A DNA stretch of 64,000 nucleotides from Ensifer adhaerens. Lineage in GTDB: Bacteria > Pseudomonadota > Alphaproteobacteria > Rhizobiales > Rhizobiaceae. Shown here in pieces: positions 49,411-60,384 of the stretch. Both the position numbers and the translations under genes were made by a program. Below the pieces are notes generated by a model. The model made no database searches. It saw only the letters and a program-made list of their open reading frames with translations, and was not told the origin of the DNA. Position 1 is the first letter of the stretch. Each line of letters starts with the position of its first letter. The stretch covers positions 124,001 to 188,000 of the forward strand of contig NZ_LAZS01000008.1 in the NCBI RefSeq assembly GCF_002007205.1, read 5' to 3'.

Positions 49411-49827
49411 ATGGGCCTGATCGTCTATTTTTCCAGTCGCTCGGAAAACACCCATCGCTTCGTCGAAAAGCTCGGCCTTCGCGCAGCCCGCATACCGCTG
49501 AAAGACAGTAAGGACGCACTTACGGTCGCAGAGCCCTATGTGCTCGTCGTGCCGACCTATTGCGGCGACGATGGCCGCGGGGCGGTGCCGAAGCAGGTCA
49601 TCCGCTTCTTGAACGACGCGGGCAACCGCTCTCACATCCGCGGCGTGATCGCAGCGGGCAACAGCAATTTCGGCGCGACCTACGGGATCGCCGGCGACGT
49701 CATTTCGGCCAAGTGCCGGGTACCCTACCTCTACCGGTTCGAGCTTCTCGGAACCGACGAGGACGTCGCCAATGTCAAAAACGGGATGGAACGATTTTGG
49801 ACGTCACAACACTCGAACGCCCCTTGA
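49411..49827 (+). CDS. nrdI: Flavodoxin-like NrdI
   Basis: FMN protein that supplies the oxidant for building the dimanganese-tyrosyl radical in NrdF. It has 138 residues. FMN-binding elements are [17 protein letters not shown] (phosphate loop), [22 protein letters not shown], and [24 protein letters not shown] lies just before the ATG. Its 3' end overlaps the likely nrdE start by about 31 bases. Confidence 0.96.
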   Translation: MGLIVYFSSRSENTHRFVEKLGLRAARIPLKDSKDALTVAEPYVLVVPTYCGDDGRGAVPKQVIRFLNDAGNRSHIRGVIAAGNSNFGATYGIAGDVISAKCRVPYLYRFELLGTDEDVANVKNGMERFWTSQHSNAP

Positions 49828-51950
49828 AGGCGACGGAAGCAGCGCTGGATTATCATGCGCTGAACGCGATGCTGAACCTCTATGACGAAGAGGGGAGAAT
49901 ACAGCTCGACAAGGACCGGCAAGCGGCGAAACAGTACTTCCTCCAGCACGTCAACCAGAACACGGTGTTCTTCCATAACCTACGGGAAAAGCTCGATTAT
50001 CTGGTGACCGAGGGCTATTACGAGCAGGAAGTGCTGGACCAGTATTCCTTCAACTTCGTGCGCGATCTCTATGACCACGCCTATTCAAAGAAGTTCCGCT
50101 TTCCGACTTTCCTCGGCGCCTTCAAATACTACACGTCCTATACGCTGAAGACCTTCGACGGAAAGCGTTACCTGGAGCGCTACGAGGACCGCGTCTGCAT
50201 GGTGGCGATGGCCTTGGCGCGCGGCGACGAGGGGCTTGCCCGCGACCTCGTCGACGAGATCATTTCCGGCCGCTTCCAGCCGGCAACGCCCACCTTCCTC
50301 AACGCCGGCAAGAAGAGCCGCGGCGAACTCGTCTCCTGCTTCCTGCTTCGGATCGAGGACAACATGGAGAGCATCGGCCGCGCCATCAATTCGGCGCTGC
50401 AGCTTTCCAAACGCGGCGGCGGCGTGGCGCTGTCGCTTACCAACATCCGCGAGATGGGCGCGCCGATCAAGCAGATCGAAAATCAGTCCTCCGGCGTCAT
50501 CCCGGTCATGAAGCTGCTCGAAGACAGTTTCTCCTATGCCAACCAGCTTGGCGCGCGCCAGGGCGCGGGTGCCGTCTATCTGCATGCCCACCACCCGGAC
50601 ATCATGCGCTTCCTCGACACCAAGCGCGAAAACGCCGACGAGAAGATCCGCATCAAGACGCTGTCGCTCGGCGTCGTCATTCCCGACATCACCTTCGAGC
50701 TCGCCCGTAACAACGAGGACATGTATCTGTTCTCGCCCTATGACGTGGAACAGGTCTATGGCGTGCCCTTCACCGAGATCTCGGTGACGGAAAAGTACCG
50801 CGAGATGGTCGAGGACGCCCGTATCCGCAAGCGGAAGATCAAGGCCCGCGATTTCTTCCAGATCATCGCCGAGATCCAGTTCGAGAGCGGCTATCCCTAC
50901 ATCATGTTCGAGGACACGGTGAACCGGGCAAACCCGATCGCCGGCCGCATCACCATGAGCAATCTCTGCTCGGAAATCCTGCAGGTGAGCGAGGCGAGCG
51001 CGTTCAACGACGACCTCTCCTACAAGCATATGGGCAAGGATATCTCCTGCAATCTCGGTTCGCTAAACATCGCCGCGGCCATGGACAGCCCGGATTTCGG
51101 CCAGACCGTCGAGACCTCGATCCGCGCGCTGACCGCCGTCTCCGAGATGAGCCACATCTCCTCCGTGCCTTCGATCGAGAAGGGCAACGACGACAGCCAC
51201 GCGATCGGTCTCGGGCAGATGAACCTGCACGGCTACCTCGCCCGCGAGCGCATCTACTACGGCTCCGAGGAAGGTATCGATTTCACCAATATCTATTTCT
51301 ACACGGTGACCTATCACGCGATCCGCGCGTCCAATCGACTGGCCGTCGAGAAAGGCGTGAGCTTCGGCGGCTTCGAAAACTCGAAATACGCCTCCGGTGA
51401 ATATTTCGACAAATACACCGAGGCTGAATGGCTACCGGCGACCGAAAAGGTGAAAGACCTATTCGAGCAGGCGGGAATATCCATCCCGACGCAGGAAGAC
51501 TGGCTGGAGTTGAAACGGGCGGTGATAGCTGGCGGCCTTTACAACCAGAACCTCCAGGCGGTGCCGCCGACCGGCTCGATCTCCTACATCAACCACTCGA
51601 CCTCCTCGATCCACCCGATCGTCTCGAAGATCGAGATCCGCAAGGAAGGCAAGATCGGCCGCGTCTACTATCCCGCCGCCTTCATGACCAACGACAACCT
51701 GGAATATTACCAGGATGCTTATGAGATCGGGCCAGAGAAGATCATCGATACCTATGCCGCGGCGACCCAGCATGTCGATCAGGGCCTGTCGCTGACCTTG
51801 TTCTTCCGCGACACGGCGACCACCCGCGACATCAACCGCGCGCAGATCCACGCGTGGAAGAAGGGCATCAAGACTATCTACTACATCCGCCTTCGCCAGA
51901 TGGCGCTCGAGGGCACGCAGGTCCAGGGCTGCGTTTCCTGCGCGCTGTAA
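49797..51950 (+). CDS. nrdE: Class Ib ribonucleotide reductase alpha subunit NrdE
   Basis: Reduces ribonucleoside diphosphates to deoxy forms. It has 717 residues from a TTG start at 49797. This start is chosen because [30 protein letters not shown] is conserved in rhizobial NrdE and GGATGGA lies upstream; it is not proven. Key features are the reducible Cys in [17 protein letters not shown], the glycyl-free active-site region NLCSEIL, and [12 protein letters not shown]. The C-terminal redox tail is [12 protein letters not shown] (CxxC). It lacks the N-terminal ATP-cone of class Ia NrdA, which supports class Ib. Confidence 0.95.
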   Translation: MDVTTLERPLKATEAALDYHALNAMLNLYDEEGRIQLDKDRQAAKQYFLQHVNQNTVFFHNLREKLDYLVTEGYYEQEVLDQYSFNFVRDLYDHAYSKKFRFPTFLGAFKYYTSYTLKTFDGKRYLERYEDRVCMVAMALARGDEGLARDLVDEIISGRFQPATPTFLNAGKKSRGELVSCFLLRIEDNMESIGRAINSALQLSKRGGGVALSLTNIREMGAPIKQIENQSSGVIPVMKLLEDSFSYANQLGARQGAGAVYLHAHHPDIMRFLDTKRENADEKIRIKTLSLGVVIPDITFELARNNEDMYLFSPYDVEQVYGVPFTEISVTEKYREMVEDARIRKRKIKARDFFQIIAEIQFESGYPYIMFEDTVNRANPIAGRITMSNLCSEILQVSEASAFNDDLSYKHMGKDISCNLGSLNIAAAMDSPDFGQTVETSIRALTAVSEMSHISSVPSIEKGNDDSHAIGLGQMNLHGYLARERIYYGSEEGIDFTNIYFYTVTYHAIRASNRLAVEKGVSFGGFENSKYASGEYFDKYTEAEWLPATEKVKDLFEQAGISIPTQEDWLELKRAVIAGGLYNQNLQAVPPTGSISYINHSTSSIHPIVSKIEIRKEGKIGRVYYPAAFMTNDNLEYYQDAYEIGPEKIIDTYAAATQHVDQGLSLTLFFRDTATTRDINRAQIHAWKKGIKTIYYIRLRQMALEGTQVQGCVSCAL

Positions 51951-53132
<1,182 letters not shown>

Positions 53133-53161
53133 GGACGGTCCATTCGGTCATACCTGACAAC

Positions 53162-53195
53162 AAAAGGCCGGCGAGGACATCCTCGCCGGCCTTTT
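53162..53195. terminator. Rho-independent terminator after nrdF
   Basis: A 16-bp perfect stem (AAAAGGCCGGCGAGGA with TCCTCGCCGGCCTTTT) has only CA in the loop and ends in TTTT. The A-run on the other side makes it bidirectional, so it also serves the convergent efflux gene. Confidence 0.9.
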
Positions 53196-53214
53196 GGTTC
53201 AGCAGTAGCAGCGC

Positions 53215-54411
53215 CTACTCTGCCGCGACCACCCGGCTGCGGCCGATCGTTGCTTGCGTCAGCAGGAAGGCGGCAAGGGCGCAAGCGGCGATCGCGCCGG
53301 CCATCGGCAGGGCCGTTCCATCGAAGAAGAGGCTCGCGATCACCATCGCGACGGCGGCGGTGACGAAGTGCAGCGTACCCATCAGTGCCGAGGCCGTGCC
53401 GGCGATCTCGCCGTGGTCTTCAAGCGCCAGCACCGCCGAGGTCGGGATAACCAGGCCGAGCACGCCATAGCCGACGAAGAGGAATGCGGCCATGACGGGC
53501 AGTTGGTTGAAGCCGAGGCTCATGACGATGAACATCGTGACCATGGTCAAAGCGAAGGCGCCGACGGCAAGCTGCATCACCCGTACCAGGCCGAAGCGCT
53601 CGCCGAGCCAGCCGGTCGCCTGCGAGACGGCGAAGAACGACACGGCGTTCATGGAGAAGGCGATGCTGTATTGCGTCGGCGTCAGCCCGTAGTGGTCGAT
53701 CAAGACGAAGGGTGAGTTGGCGAGATAGACGAGGAAACCGGAGATCCCGAGCCCGCCGATGAAGGTGAGCGTCAGGAAATTGCGGTCGGACAGAAGCAAG
53801 CGATAGGCGGCAAGCGCGCCGGCGATGCTGCTGTCGGCGCGATCCTTCTTCGGACGCGTTTCCTGCAACTGCGTCGACAGCAGGATCAGGCCGATGAAGG
53901 CGGCGATCATCACCGCATAGAAGACGCCGCGCCAGCCGTAGAACTGGATGACGGCACTGCCGGCAAGCGGCGCCAGGATCGGCGAGATGCTGAAGACGAG
54001 CATCAGCATCGACATCAACCGCGCCGCCTGGACACCCGTGTGCATGTCGCGAACCACGGCGCGCGGAATGACCATGCCGGCGGCACCGCCGATGCCTTGC
54101 AGAAAGCGGAAGGCGATCAGGGTTTCGATGTCTGGGGCAAGGGCGCAGCCGATGCTGGCGACGGTGAAGAGGCCGATGCCGAGATAGAGCGGCGCCTTGC
54201 GGCCCCAGATATCGGAAAGCGGCCCATAGATCAGCTGCGAGATGGCGAAGGAGATGAAGAACGCCAGCAGGCTCAGCTGCACCACGCCGTTTTCGGCCGC
54301 CAGATCCTTGCCGATCGACGGCAGGGCCGGCAGGTACATGTCGATTGCAAACGGGCCGATCGCCGAGATCAGGCCAAGCACGATGGCCGTGCGGAGGAAG
54401 GACGTTGTCAT
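53215..54411 (-). CDS. Bcr/CflA-family MFS drug efflux transporter
   Basis: Proton-driven multidrug exporter of 398 residues with 12 predicted TM helices. Family features are the N-terminal IDMYLPALPSIGKDL motif, motif A-like YGPLSDIWGRKAPLYLGI, and AVVRDMHTGVQAARLMSMLMLVFSISPILAPLAGS. It is divergent from a TetR-family gene with tandem palindromic operators in the gap, so it is probably induced by its substrates through that repressor. The exact drug range cannot be predicted. Confidence 0.92.
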   Translation of the reverse strand: MTTSFLRTAIVLGLISAIGPFAIDMYLPALPSIGKDLAAENGVVQLSLLAFFISFAISQLIYGPLSDIWGRKAPLYLGIGLFTVASIGCALAPDIETLIAFRFLQGIGGAAGMVIPRAVVRDMHTGVQAARLMSMLMLVFSISPILAPLAGSAVIQFYGWRGVFYAVMIAAFIGLILLSTQLQETRPKKDRADSSIAGALAAYRLLLSDRNFLTLTFIGGLGISGFLVYLANSPFVLIDHYGLTPTQYSIAFSMNAVSFFAVSQATGWLGERFGLVRVMQLAVGAFALTMVTMFIVMSLGFNQLPVMAAFLFVGYGVLGLVIPTSAVLALEDHGEIAGTASALMGTLHFVTAAVAMVIASLFFDGTALPMAGAIAACALAAFLLTQATIGRSRVVAAE

Positions 54412-54540
54412 GGCAATGAACTTTCAGAAATCGCGGCGCCGAAATCGCTGCCGCCCGGATTGAAACTCAAAGACATCGTCGTGCCAGGATCGAACGTTGG
54501 GGATACGCATCCTGCGCTGACTATTCCGTCCATTAATTTG

Positions 54541-54573
54541 GACACGATTGTCAAATTAGACAGCATTGTCTAA
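54541..54573. promoter_or_regulatory. Tandem TetR-type operators
   Basis: GACACGATTGTC (54541-54552) and TTAGACAGCATTGTCTAA (54556-54573) both contain the pattern GACA-NNAT-TGTC. Their centres are 18 bases apart. They sit 28 bases before the TetR start and would block both divergent promoters. Confidence 0.7.
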
Positions 54574-54600
54574 ATCGTCAATGGCGCCTATCTTCAGGCC

Positions 54601-55269
54601 ATGAAGAAATTTGATTTGGCCTCGGCCGACGCTCGTTCCCAGAAAGGGCAATTCGCGAAACGCGTCTCGATCCTGGAGGCCGCAGCCGATGTGTTCTGTC
54701 GGGAAGGCTTTTCCGGCGCCAGCATCGACGAGATCGCCGTCGAGGCCGGTGTCTCGCGTCAGACCATCTACAACCACTATCGTGAGAAAGAGACGCTGTT
54801 CATGGCGGTGATCCAGGACATCATGGATCGCGTCAACGGCGTGCTTTTCTCCATCCTCGCGACCTTTCCCGAAAACGCCGACAATCTCGAGGAAGACCTG
54901 GCCGCCTTTGCCGTGCGCCTCAACAAGAACTGCAATTGCAACCAGGACGCCAAGTTCATCCAGAAGCTGATCTCGACCGAGGGCAACCGCTATCCGCATC
55001 TTTTCCAGTTCTGGCGGGAGCAGGGACCAGGCAAGACCGACCGGGCGCTGGCGGCGCTATTTGCGCGCCTCGCCCATGCAGCACCGCTCGACATCGACGA
55101 TTTCGATCTCGCCGCCCGCCAGTTCATCGCGTTGATCAAGGCCGACCTGCAGATGGGCGGACTGTTCGGCGAAGCCCCGAGCGAAGCGGAGCTGCAGGAC
55201 AGTGCCCGCAAGGCGGTCCGCACATTCCTGCGCGCCTATGGTCGGCCTGCGGTACAAACGCTCGCCTGA
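54601..55269 (+). CDS. TetR/AcrR-family transcriptional regulator
   Basis: A 222-residue repressor. The N-terminal HTH (about 25-70) reads EAAADVFCREGFSGASIDEIAVEAGVSRQTIYNHYREKETLFMAVI. The C-terminal ligand domain is all-helical, ending TFLRAYGRPA. An unusual NKNCNCNQD motif lies near residue 112. It is divergent from the Bcr/CflA transporter, which is its probable target together with itself. Just before it lie two matching palindromes. Confidence 0.92.
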   Translation: MKKFDLASADARSQKGQFAKRVSILEAAADVFCREGFSGASIDEIAVEAGVSRQTIYNHYREKETLFMAVIQDIMDRVNGVLFSILATFPENADNLEEDLAAFAVRLNKNCNCNQDAKFIQKLISTEGNRYPHLFQFWREQGPGKTDRALAALFARLAHAAPLDIDDFDLAARQFIALIKADLQMGGLFGEAPSEAELQDSARKAVRTFLRAYGRPAVQTLA

Positions 55270-55363
55270 CCCCTTGCCATTCCCGCCAACGCGCCCCCTG
55301 AGGTCCTGCGCCTGAGGCGCGCCGCTATCATTTGGCGTCGTATGTCATCAGCGCAGACGCGCT

Positions 55364-55648
55364 CTAGCGGGTAATGCGAAACCCTTGCAGATTTCCCGCC
55401 GTTTCGACGAATTCGGTGATGACCTGCGCGACCGACGCCATCGCCGGCCCCTTGCCGAGGCGTTCGATCATCGCCGTGACGGCCTCCTCCGAACCACTGA
55501 TTACGGCGAAAACCGAGCCGTCAGGCTCGTTCCTGACCCACCCGGACAGACCCAGCTTCTCAGCCTCGTCGCGCGTCCATACCCGGAAGCTAACCCCCTG
55601 TACACGCCCGAGGATTCGCACGCGTGCCGTTTTCTGGGACTGGCCCAT
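55364..55648 (-). CDS. acyP: Acylphosphatase
   Basis: Small (94-residue) enzyme that hydrolyses the acyl-phosphate bond of acetyl phosphate, carbamoyl phosphate and similar compounds. The ferredoxin-like fold has the catalytic Arg in ILGRVQGVSFRVWTRDEA (usual form VQGVGFR, here with Ser for Gly) and the catalytic Asn in LSGWVRNEPDGSV. The ATG at 55648 gives the normal family length; frames upstream lack homology. It is a single gene. Confidence 0.9.
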   Translation of the reverse strand: MGQSQKTARVRILGRVQGVSFRVWTRDEAEKLGLSGWVRNEPDGSVFAVISGSEEAVTAMIERLGKGPAMASVAQVITEFVETAGNLQGFRITR

Positions 55649-55942
55649 GATGATCGCCTCCGTCACCGCCTCCGGACCAATCTGGGGCAATCCGCGGCGA
55701 AGGCAAGCGCAATGGCGGTAGCCGTGCATGTTCCCTGTCTGCTGCCGCAGCAATGCGACGTAATGTGCGCTGCGCGACAACAAGTATTATCTCGCAACCA
55801 ATATATTTTTTGTTTGCGTATTTTTAAAAATTGACGCGCGAAAAGTTTTATGGTTTTTACGCCTTCACCAAGACGGCGATGGGAGGGCCTCGCCAGCTTG
55901 GCCGAGACACCGAAGGCCCGCGCCGTTTCCAGGGAGGAAACC
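55649..55942 (+). other. AT-rich promoter region of the tagatose-type operon
   Basis: The stretch around 55800-55870 is strikingly AT-rich for this genome. It contains ATTTTTAAAAAT-like self-complementary sequence and TTGACG with TTTTTA after 17 bases, a possible sigma-70 promoter. It lies about 100 bases before the binding-protein gene. No operator was clearly recognised. Confidence 0.45.
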
Positions 55943-56833
55943 ATGAACATGTCCCGCATTCTGAAGTCGCTCGTCGCCGGCACGGCGTTGTCGCTCCTTG
56001 CCTCCACGGCCTTCGCCGACGGCATCGGCGCGTCGCTTCTGACTCAGCAGCATCCGTTCTACATCGAGCTCGCCGACGCGATGAAAGCCGAGGCTGAAGC
56101 CAAGAACGTCAAGCTCGAGGTCTCGATCGCCAACCAGGATCTGAACAAGCAGCTCGCCGACGTCGAGGACTTCATCGTCAAGGGCGTCGACGTCATCGTC
56201 ATTTCGCCGGTCGACAGCCAGGGCGTGCGCGCTGCGATCGAAAAGGCCGAGAAAGCCGGCATCAAGGTGATCACCGTCGACGTCCCGGCCAATGGCGCGA
56301 CCGTCACCTCGCATATCGGCACCGACAACTTCACTGGCGGCGTCAAGGCCGGCGAACTGATGGCCAAGGTCCTCGACAACAAGGGCAAGGTCGCCGTCAT
56401 CGACTACCCGACGGTCCAGTCGGTCGTGAACCGCGTCAATGGCTTCAAGGAAGCGATCGCCAAGCATCCCGACATGGAGATCGTCGCGATCCAGACCGGC
56501 ATCACCCGCGCCGAAGCGCTGGCCGCTGCCCAGAACATGCTGCAGGCCAACCCTGACATATCAGGCATCTTCGGCTTCGGCGACGATGCGGCACTTGCTG
56601 CTGCCGTGGCGGTCAAGGCTGCGGGTCTCGAATCCCAGGTCAAGGTCATCGGCTTCGATGGCATGAAGGAAGCGCGCGACGCCGTCGACACCAACCCCGT
56701 CATGGTCGGCGTCATCCAGCAGTTCCCGGACCAGATGGGCAAGCAGGCGGTCGATACCGCTGTCAAGGTTGCCGCCGGCGAGACCGTCCCGGCCGAACAG
56801 CCGATCGTTCCGGGCGTCTACACCGCGAAATAA
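55943..56833 (+). CDS. Sugar ABC transporter substrate-binding protein, RbsB type
   Basis: Periplasmic receptor of 296 residues (Peripla_BP_4). A signal peptide ends TAFA and a type I two-lobe fold follows. Motifs include the QDLNKQLADVEDFIVKGVDVIVISPVDSQGV lobe segment, ITVDVPANGATVTSHIGTDN, and IGFDGMKEARDAVDTNP. AGGGAGGA precedes the ATG at 55943. The ATPase, permease, kinase and PF08013 enzyme that follow suggest D-tagatose or a hexitol precursor such as galactitol or D-altritol. Confidence 0.91.
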   Translation: MNMSRILKSLVAGTALSLLASTAFADGIGASLLTQQHPFYIELADAMKAEAEAKNVKLEVSIANQDLNKQLADVEDFIVKGVDVIVISPVDSQGVRAAIEKAEKAGIKVITVDVPANGATVTSHIGTDNFTGGVKAGELMAKVLDNKGKVAVIDYPTVQSVVNRVNGFKEAIAKHPDMEIVAIQTGITRAEALAAAQNMLQANPDISGIFGFGDDAALAAAVAVKAAGLESQVKVIGFDGMKEARDAVDTNPVMVGVIQQFPDQMGKQAVDTAVKVAAGETVPAEQPIVPGVYTAK

Positions 56834-56847
56834 GTCCTCCCAGGACC

Positions 56848-56875
56848 GCCGCCGCCTCAGTTCAGGGGCGGCGGC
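56848..56875 (+). promoter_or_regulatory. Intra-operon hairpin after the binding-protein gene
   Basis: GCCGCCGCC (56848-56856) and GGCGGCGGC (56867-56875) form a 9-bp stem, 14 bases after the stop codon. There is no T-tract. It probably favours a higher level of the binding protein over the transporter subunits. Confidence 0.55.
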
Positions 56876-56944
56876 ACCCCATCAGGGTCCGTTTCCGTCC
56901 TCTGGCCGGAGGCGCTGCTCTCGGCTGACCTGAAGGAGGCCGCC

Positions 56945-58456
56945 ATGTTTGCTTCGACCAGCGATACCATTCTCGAAATCGACAACGTCACCAAATCCTT
57001 CGGCCAGGTCGCGGCACTGAAGGGCATGCGCCTCAAGGTTCGGCGCGGCCGGGTGCACACGCTGCTCGGCGAAAACGGCGCCGGCAAATCGACGCTGATG
57101 AAGATCCTTGCCGGCGTGCACGAGGCGACCTCCGGGGAGATCACTTTGGACGGCCGTCCCTACCGGCCGGCCGATCCGCAGGACGCTGCCGCCCTCGGGC
57201 TTGCCATCGTCTTTCAGGAACTCAGCCTCTGCAGCAACCTGACGGTGGCCGAAAACATTCTCGCCACCCGCGAGCCACGCCGCTTCGGCTTCATCAACGA
57301 CAAGGAACTGGTCGCCAGGGCCCGGGCGATCGTCGCCGATCTCGGCCTGCCTGTTGATGTCAGCGAGAAGGTCGGCAATCTCTCTATCGCCCAGCGCCAG
57401 CTGGTCGAGATCGCCAAGGGACTGAGCCACGAGGCCAAGGTCGTCATTCTCGACGAACCGACCTCTTCGCTCAGCGACAGCGAGGCCGAGATCCTCTTCG
57501 AGATCATCGCCCGGCTGAAGAGCCGCGGCGTCGCCGTCATCTACATCTCCCACCGCATGGAAGAAATCATGCGGCTCAGCGACGACATCACCGTCATCCG
57601 CGACGGCGAGTATGTCTCCACTCATGACCGAGACGACGTTACCATCGAGGCGCTGATCGCGCTGATGGTCGGCCGCCGCATGGACGAGATCTATCCGCCA
57701 CCGGCCCATGAGCAATCGGCCTCGACAGCGCCGGTCCTCTCGGTCGACGGCCTCACCCGTGACGGCGACTTCGAGGACATTTCCTTCGACATCAGGCCAG
57801 GCGAAATCCTCGGCTTCTTCGGTCTCGTCGGCTCCGGCCGTTCCGAGGTGATGAACGCGCTCTTCGGCATGAAGGCGGCCGCCGGCACGGTCCGCTTCGA
57901 AGGGCAACCCGTCCGCTTCCGCTCACCGGCCGAGGCGATTGCCCGCGGCATCGGCTTCGTCACCGAAAACCGCAAGGAAGAGGGCCTGGTCCTCAGCCAC
58001 AGCGTCGGCTGGAACATCTCGATGGCCGCGCTTTCCGATTTTACCAGCCCGCTCGGTTTCACCCGCAGCCGCGCCGAACGCGACGCTGCAGCCCAGGAAG
58101 TCGGCCGGCTTTCGATCAAGACCCATTCGCTCGACACACCCTCCGGCTCCTTGAGCGGCGGCAACCAGCAGAAGATCGTGCTCGCCAAGTGGCTGCTGAC
58201 CCGGCCCAAGGTGCTGATCCTCGACGAGCCCACCCGCGGCGTCGATGTCGGCGCCAAGTTCGAAATCTACAAGATCATCCGCCAGCTGGCGGCCGAGGGA
58301 ACGGCGATCCTGCTGATCTCCTCCGAGCTGCCGGAGGTTCTCGGAATGAGCGACCGCGTCATCGTCATGCACGAGGGCGTCATCGGCGCGACGCTTTCCG
58401 GCGCCGACCTCAACCCGGAAACGATCATGGCGCACGCAACGGGATTCAAATCATGA
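56945..58456 (+). CDS. Sugar ABC transporter ATPase, RbsA type (two domains)
   Basis: Energy subunit of 503 residues. NBD1 has [31 protein letters not shown] and VILDEPTSSLSDSEAE. NBD2 has the family-type degenerate Walker [34 protein letters not shown] and LILDEPTRGVDVGAKFE. GAAGGAGG precedes the ATG. It overlaps the permease gene by four bases (ATGA). Confidence 0.93.
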   Translation: MFASTSDTILEIDNVTKSFGQVAALKGMRLKVRRGRVHTLLGENGAGKSTLMKILAGVHEATSGEITLDGRPYRPADPQDAAALGLAIVFQELSLCSNLTVAENILATREPRRFGFINDKELVARARAIVADLGLPVDVSEKVGNLSIAQRQLVEIAKGLSHEAKVVILDEPTSSLSDSEAEILFEIIARLKSRGVAVIYISHRMEEIMRLSDDITVIRDGEYVSTHDRDDVTIEALIALMVGRRMDEIYPPPAHEQSASTAPVLSVDGLTRDGDFEDISFDIRPGEILGFFGLVGSGRSEVMNALFGMKAAAGTVRFEGQPVRFRSPAEAIARGIGFVTENRKEEGLVLSHSVGWNISMAALSDFTSPLGFTRSRAERDAAAQEVGRLSIKTHSLDTPSGSLSGGNQQKIVLAKWLLTRPKVLILDEPTRGVDVGAKFEIYKIIRQLAAEGTAILLISSELPEVLGMSDRVIVMHEGVIGATLSGADLNPETIMAHATGFKS

Positions 58457-59415
58457 CACAGCAATCCGAACTCCAGGCCACCTTCCTGCGCGCCCTGAAA
58501 CAGTATGGCGGCATCCTTTTGTCGTTGGTGATGCTCTGCGTCATCTTCTCCTTCCTCAACCCGCGCTTCATGTCGGTCGTCAACTTCATGAACATCCTGC
58601 AGCAGGTGGCCGTGGTGGCGATCGCCGCCTTCGGCATGACCTGGGTGATCCTGCTTGGTGAGATTGACCTTTCGGTCGGCTCGATCATCGCGGTTGCGGG
58701 CATGGTCGGCGCGCAATGTTTCGCCTTCGGCCTCGGCTTCGCGCCGGCGCTCGCCATCACGCTTCTTGCCGGCGCCCTGATGGGCATGCTGAACGGCGTA
58801 CTGACTGCAAAGCTGCTGCTGCCATCCTTCATCGTCACGGTCGCGACCATGGGCATCTACCGCGGCATGGTCAGCCTGCCGACCAACGGCGCGCCGGCGA
58901 TGATCGAGAACTCGACCTGGACCGCCATCGGTACTGAAAGCTTCCTCGGCCTGCCGATCATCATCTGGGTCGTCGCCGTGCTCTTCCTCGTCAACCACAT
59001 CCTTTTGAGCAAGACGAGCTTCGGCCGCCGCGCCTACCTCACCGGCGGCAATCGCGAGGCAGCGGTCTACTCCGGCATCAAGGTCGACCGGCTGAAGATC
59101 ACCATCTTCATGATCTCGGGCGTGATGGCGGCGATCAGCGGCGTGCTTCTCTCCTCCCGCCTGTTCTCCGCCCAGACCAATGCCGGCATGAGCTACGAGC
59201 TCGACGCAATCGCGGCGGCAGTCCTCGGCGGCACCTCGCTTGCCGGCGGCGTCGGCACCATGGTCGGCACGCTGATCGGCGCGCTCATCATCGGCGTCAT
59301 GAACAACGGCATGAACATGCTGTCGGTCCCCTACTTCTACCAGCTCATCGTCAAGGGCCTGGTGATCCTGATCGCCGTCTGGCTCGACGTCCGCGCCAAG
59401 CAGGCAAAGCGCTGA
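58453..59415 (+). CDS. Sugar ABC transporter permease, RbsC type
   Basis: Channel subunit of 320 residues with about ten TM helices. Family motifs are LGEIDLSVGSIIAVAGMVG, TVATMGIYRGMVSLPT and LGGTSLAGGVGT. The start ATG at 58453 overlaps the ATPase stop, which fixes it against longer upstream frames. Ends 22 bases before the kinase gene. Confidence 0.92.
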   Translation: MTQQSELQATFLRALKQYGGILLSLVMLCVIFSFLNPRFMSVVNFMNILQQVAVVAIAAFGMTWVILLGEIDLSVGSIIAVAGMVGAQCFAFGLGFAPALAITLLAGALMGMLNGVLTAKLLLPSFIVTVATMGIYRGMVSLPTNGAPAMIENSTWTAIGTESFLGLPIIIWVVAVLFLVNHILLSKTSFGRRAYLTGGNREAAVYSGIKVDRLKITIFMISGVMAAISGVLLSSRLFSAQTNAGMSYELDAIAAAVLGGTSLAGGVGTMVGTLIGALIIGVMNNGMNMLSVPYFYQLIVKGLVILIAVWLDVRAKQAKR

Positions 59416-59437
59416 TCTTTCCGAAGAGAACATACCC

Positions 59438-60379
59438 ATGCACAAGATACTGACGATCGGCGAAATTCTCGTGGAGATCATCGCCACCGAAAAGGGCGAC
59501 GGCTTTCGCCAGGCGACCCCTTTGATCGGCCCCTACCCCTCGGGTGCGCCGGCGATCTTCATCGACCAGGTCGGCAAGCTCGGCCAGCCAGCGGCGATGA
59601 TCTCGCGCGTCGGCAACGACGATTTCGGCCACGTCAACCTTGATCGGCTCAAGGCCGATGGCGTCGACATCTCGGGTATCGCGGTCGATCCGCTCGGCAC
59701 CACCGGCAGCGCCTTCGTGCGCTACCGCGCCGACGGCAGCCGCGCCTTCGTCTTCAACATCCGCCACAGTGCCTGCGGCACGATCCGGCTCGACGAGGCG
59801 ACCCGGGCGCTGGTCGGAACTTGCAGCCACCTGCACGTGATGGGCTCGTCGCTCTACGCTCCAAGCGTGGTCGAGAGCATCATCGCCGCAATCGAGATCA
59901 TCAAATCAGCCGGCGGCACCGTCTCCTTCGACCCGAACCTGCGGCCGGAAATCCTCGACAGCCCCGGCATGCGCGAGGCGCTGCAGGCGGTGCTCGCCAA
60001 GGCCGACGTCTTCCTGCCGAGCGGACAGGAACTCTTCCTGTTCACGCAGGCAAAGACCGAAGCGGAAGCCGTTGCCGAACTGCTCGCCGCCGGCATCAAG
60101 GTCGTCGTCGTCAAGCGCGGCGCCGAGGGTGCGAGCTATTTCGACCGCGAAACGACGATCTCGCACCCCGGCTTTGCGGCCGAGGAGGTCGATCCGACGG
60201 GCGCCGGTGACTGCTTCGGCGCGACCTTCGTCACCTTCTGGCTGAACGGGGCCAAACCCGCTGAAGCGCTGGAATTCGCCAACGCCTCGGGCGCGCGTGC
60301 CGTCATGATTTCCGGCCCGATGGAAGGCGCCTCGACCCGCGCCGATCTCGAAACCTTCATCACCGCGCGAAAGGCCTGA
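59438..60379 (+). CDS. PfkB-family carbohydrate kinase, probable D-tagatose kinase
   Basis: ATP-dependent sugar kinase of 313 residues (PF00294). It has the N-terminal GEILVEIIATEKG, the PfkB ribose-binding run, and a C-terminal catalytic motif DPTGAGDCFGATFV containing the base Asp. A kinase of this family beside a PF08013 protein was shown in Agrobacterium to phosphorylate D-tagatose (Wichelecki and colleagues, D-altritol/galactitol pathways). The same pairing here, behind an RbsB-type transporter, gives the assignment by analogy. Fructose or another ketohexose cannot be excluded. Confidence 0.85.
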   Translation: MHKILTIGEILVEIIATEKGDGFRQATPLIGPYPSGAPAIFIDQVGKLGQPAAMISRVGNDDFGHVNLDRLKADGVDISGIAVDPLGTTGSAFVRYRADGSRAFVFNIRHSACGTIRLDEATRALVGTCSHLHVMGSSLYAPSVVESIIAAIEIIKSAGGTVSFDPNLRPEILDSPGMREALQAVLAKADVFLPSGQELFLFTQAKTEAEAVAELLAAGIKVVVVKRGAEGASYFDRETTISHPGFAAEEVDPTGAGDCFGATFVTFWLNGAKPAEALEFANASGARAVMISGPMEGASTRADLETFITARKA

Positions 60380-60384
60380 CCGCC

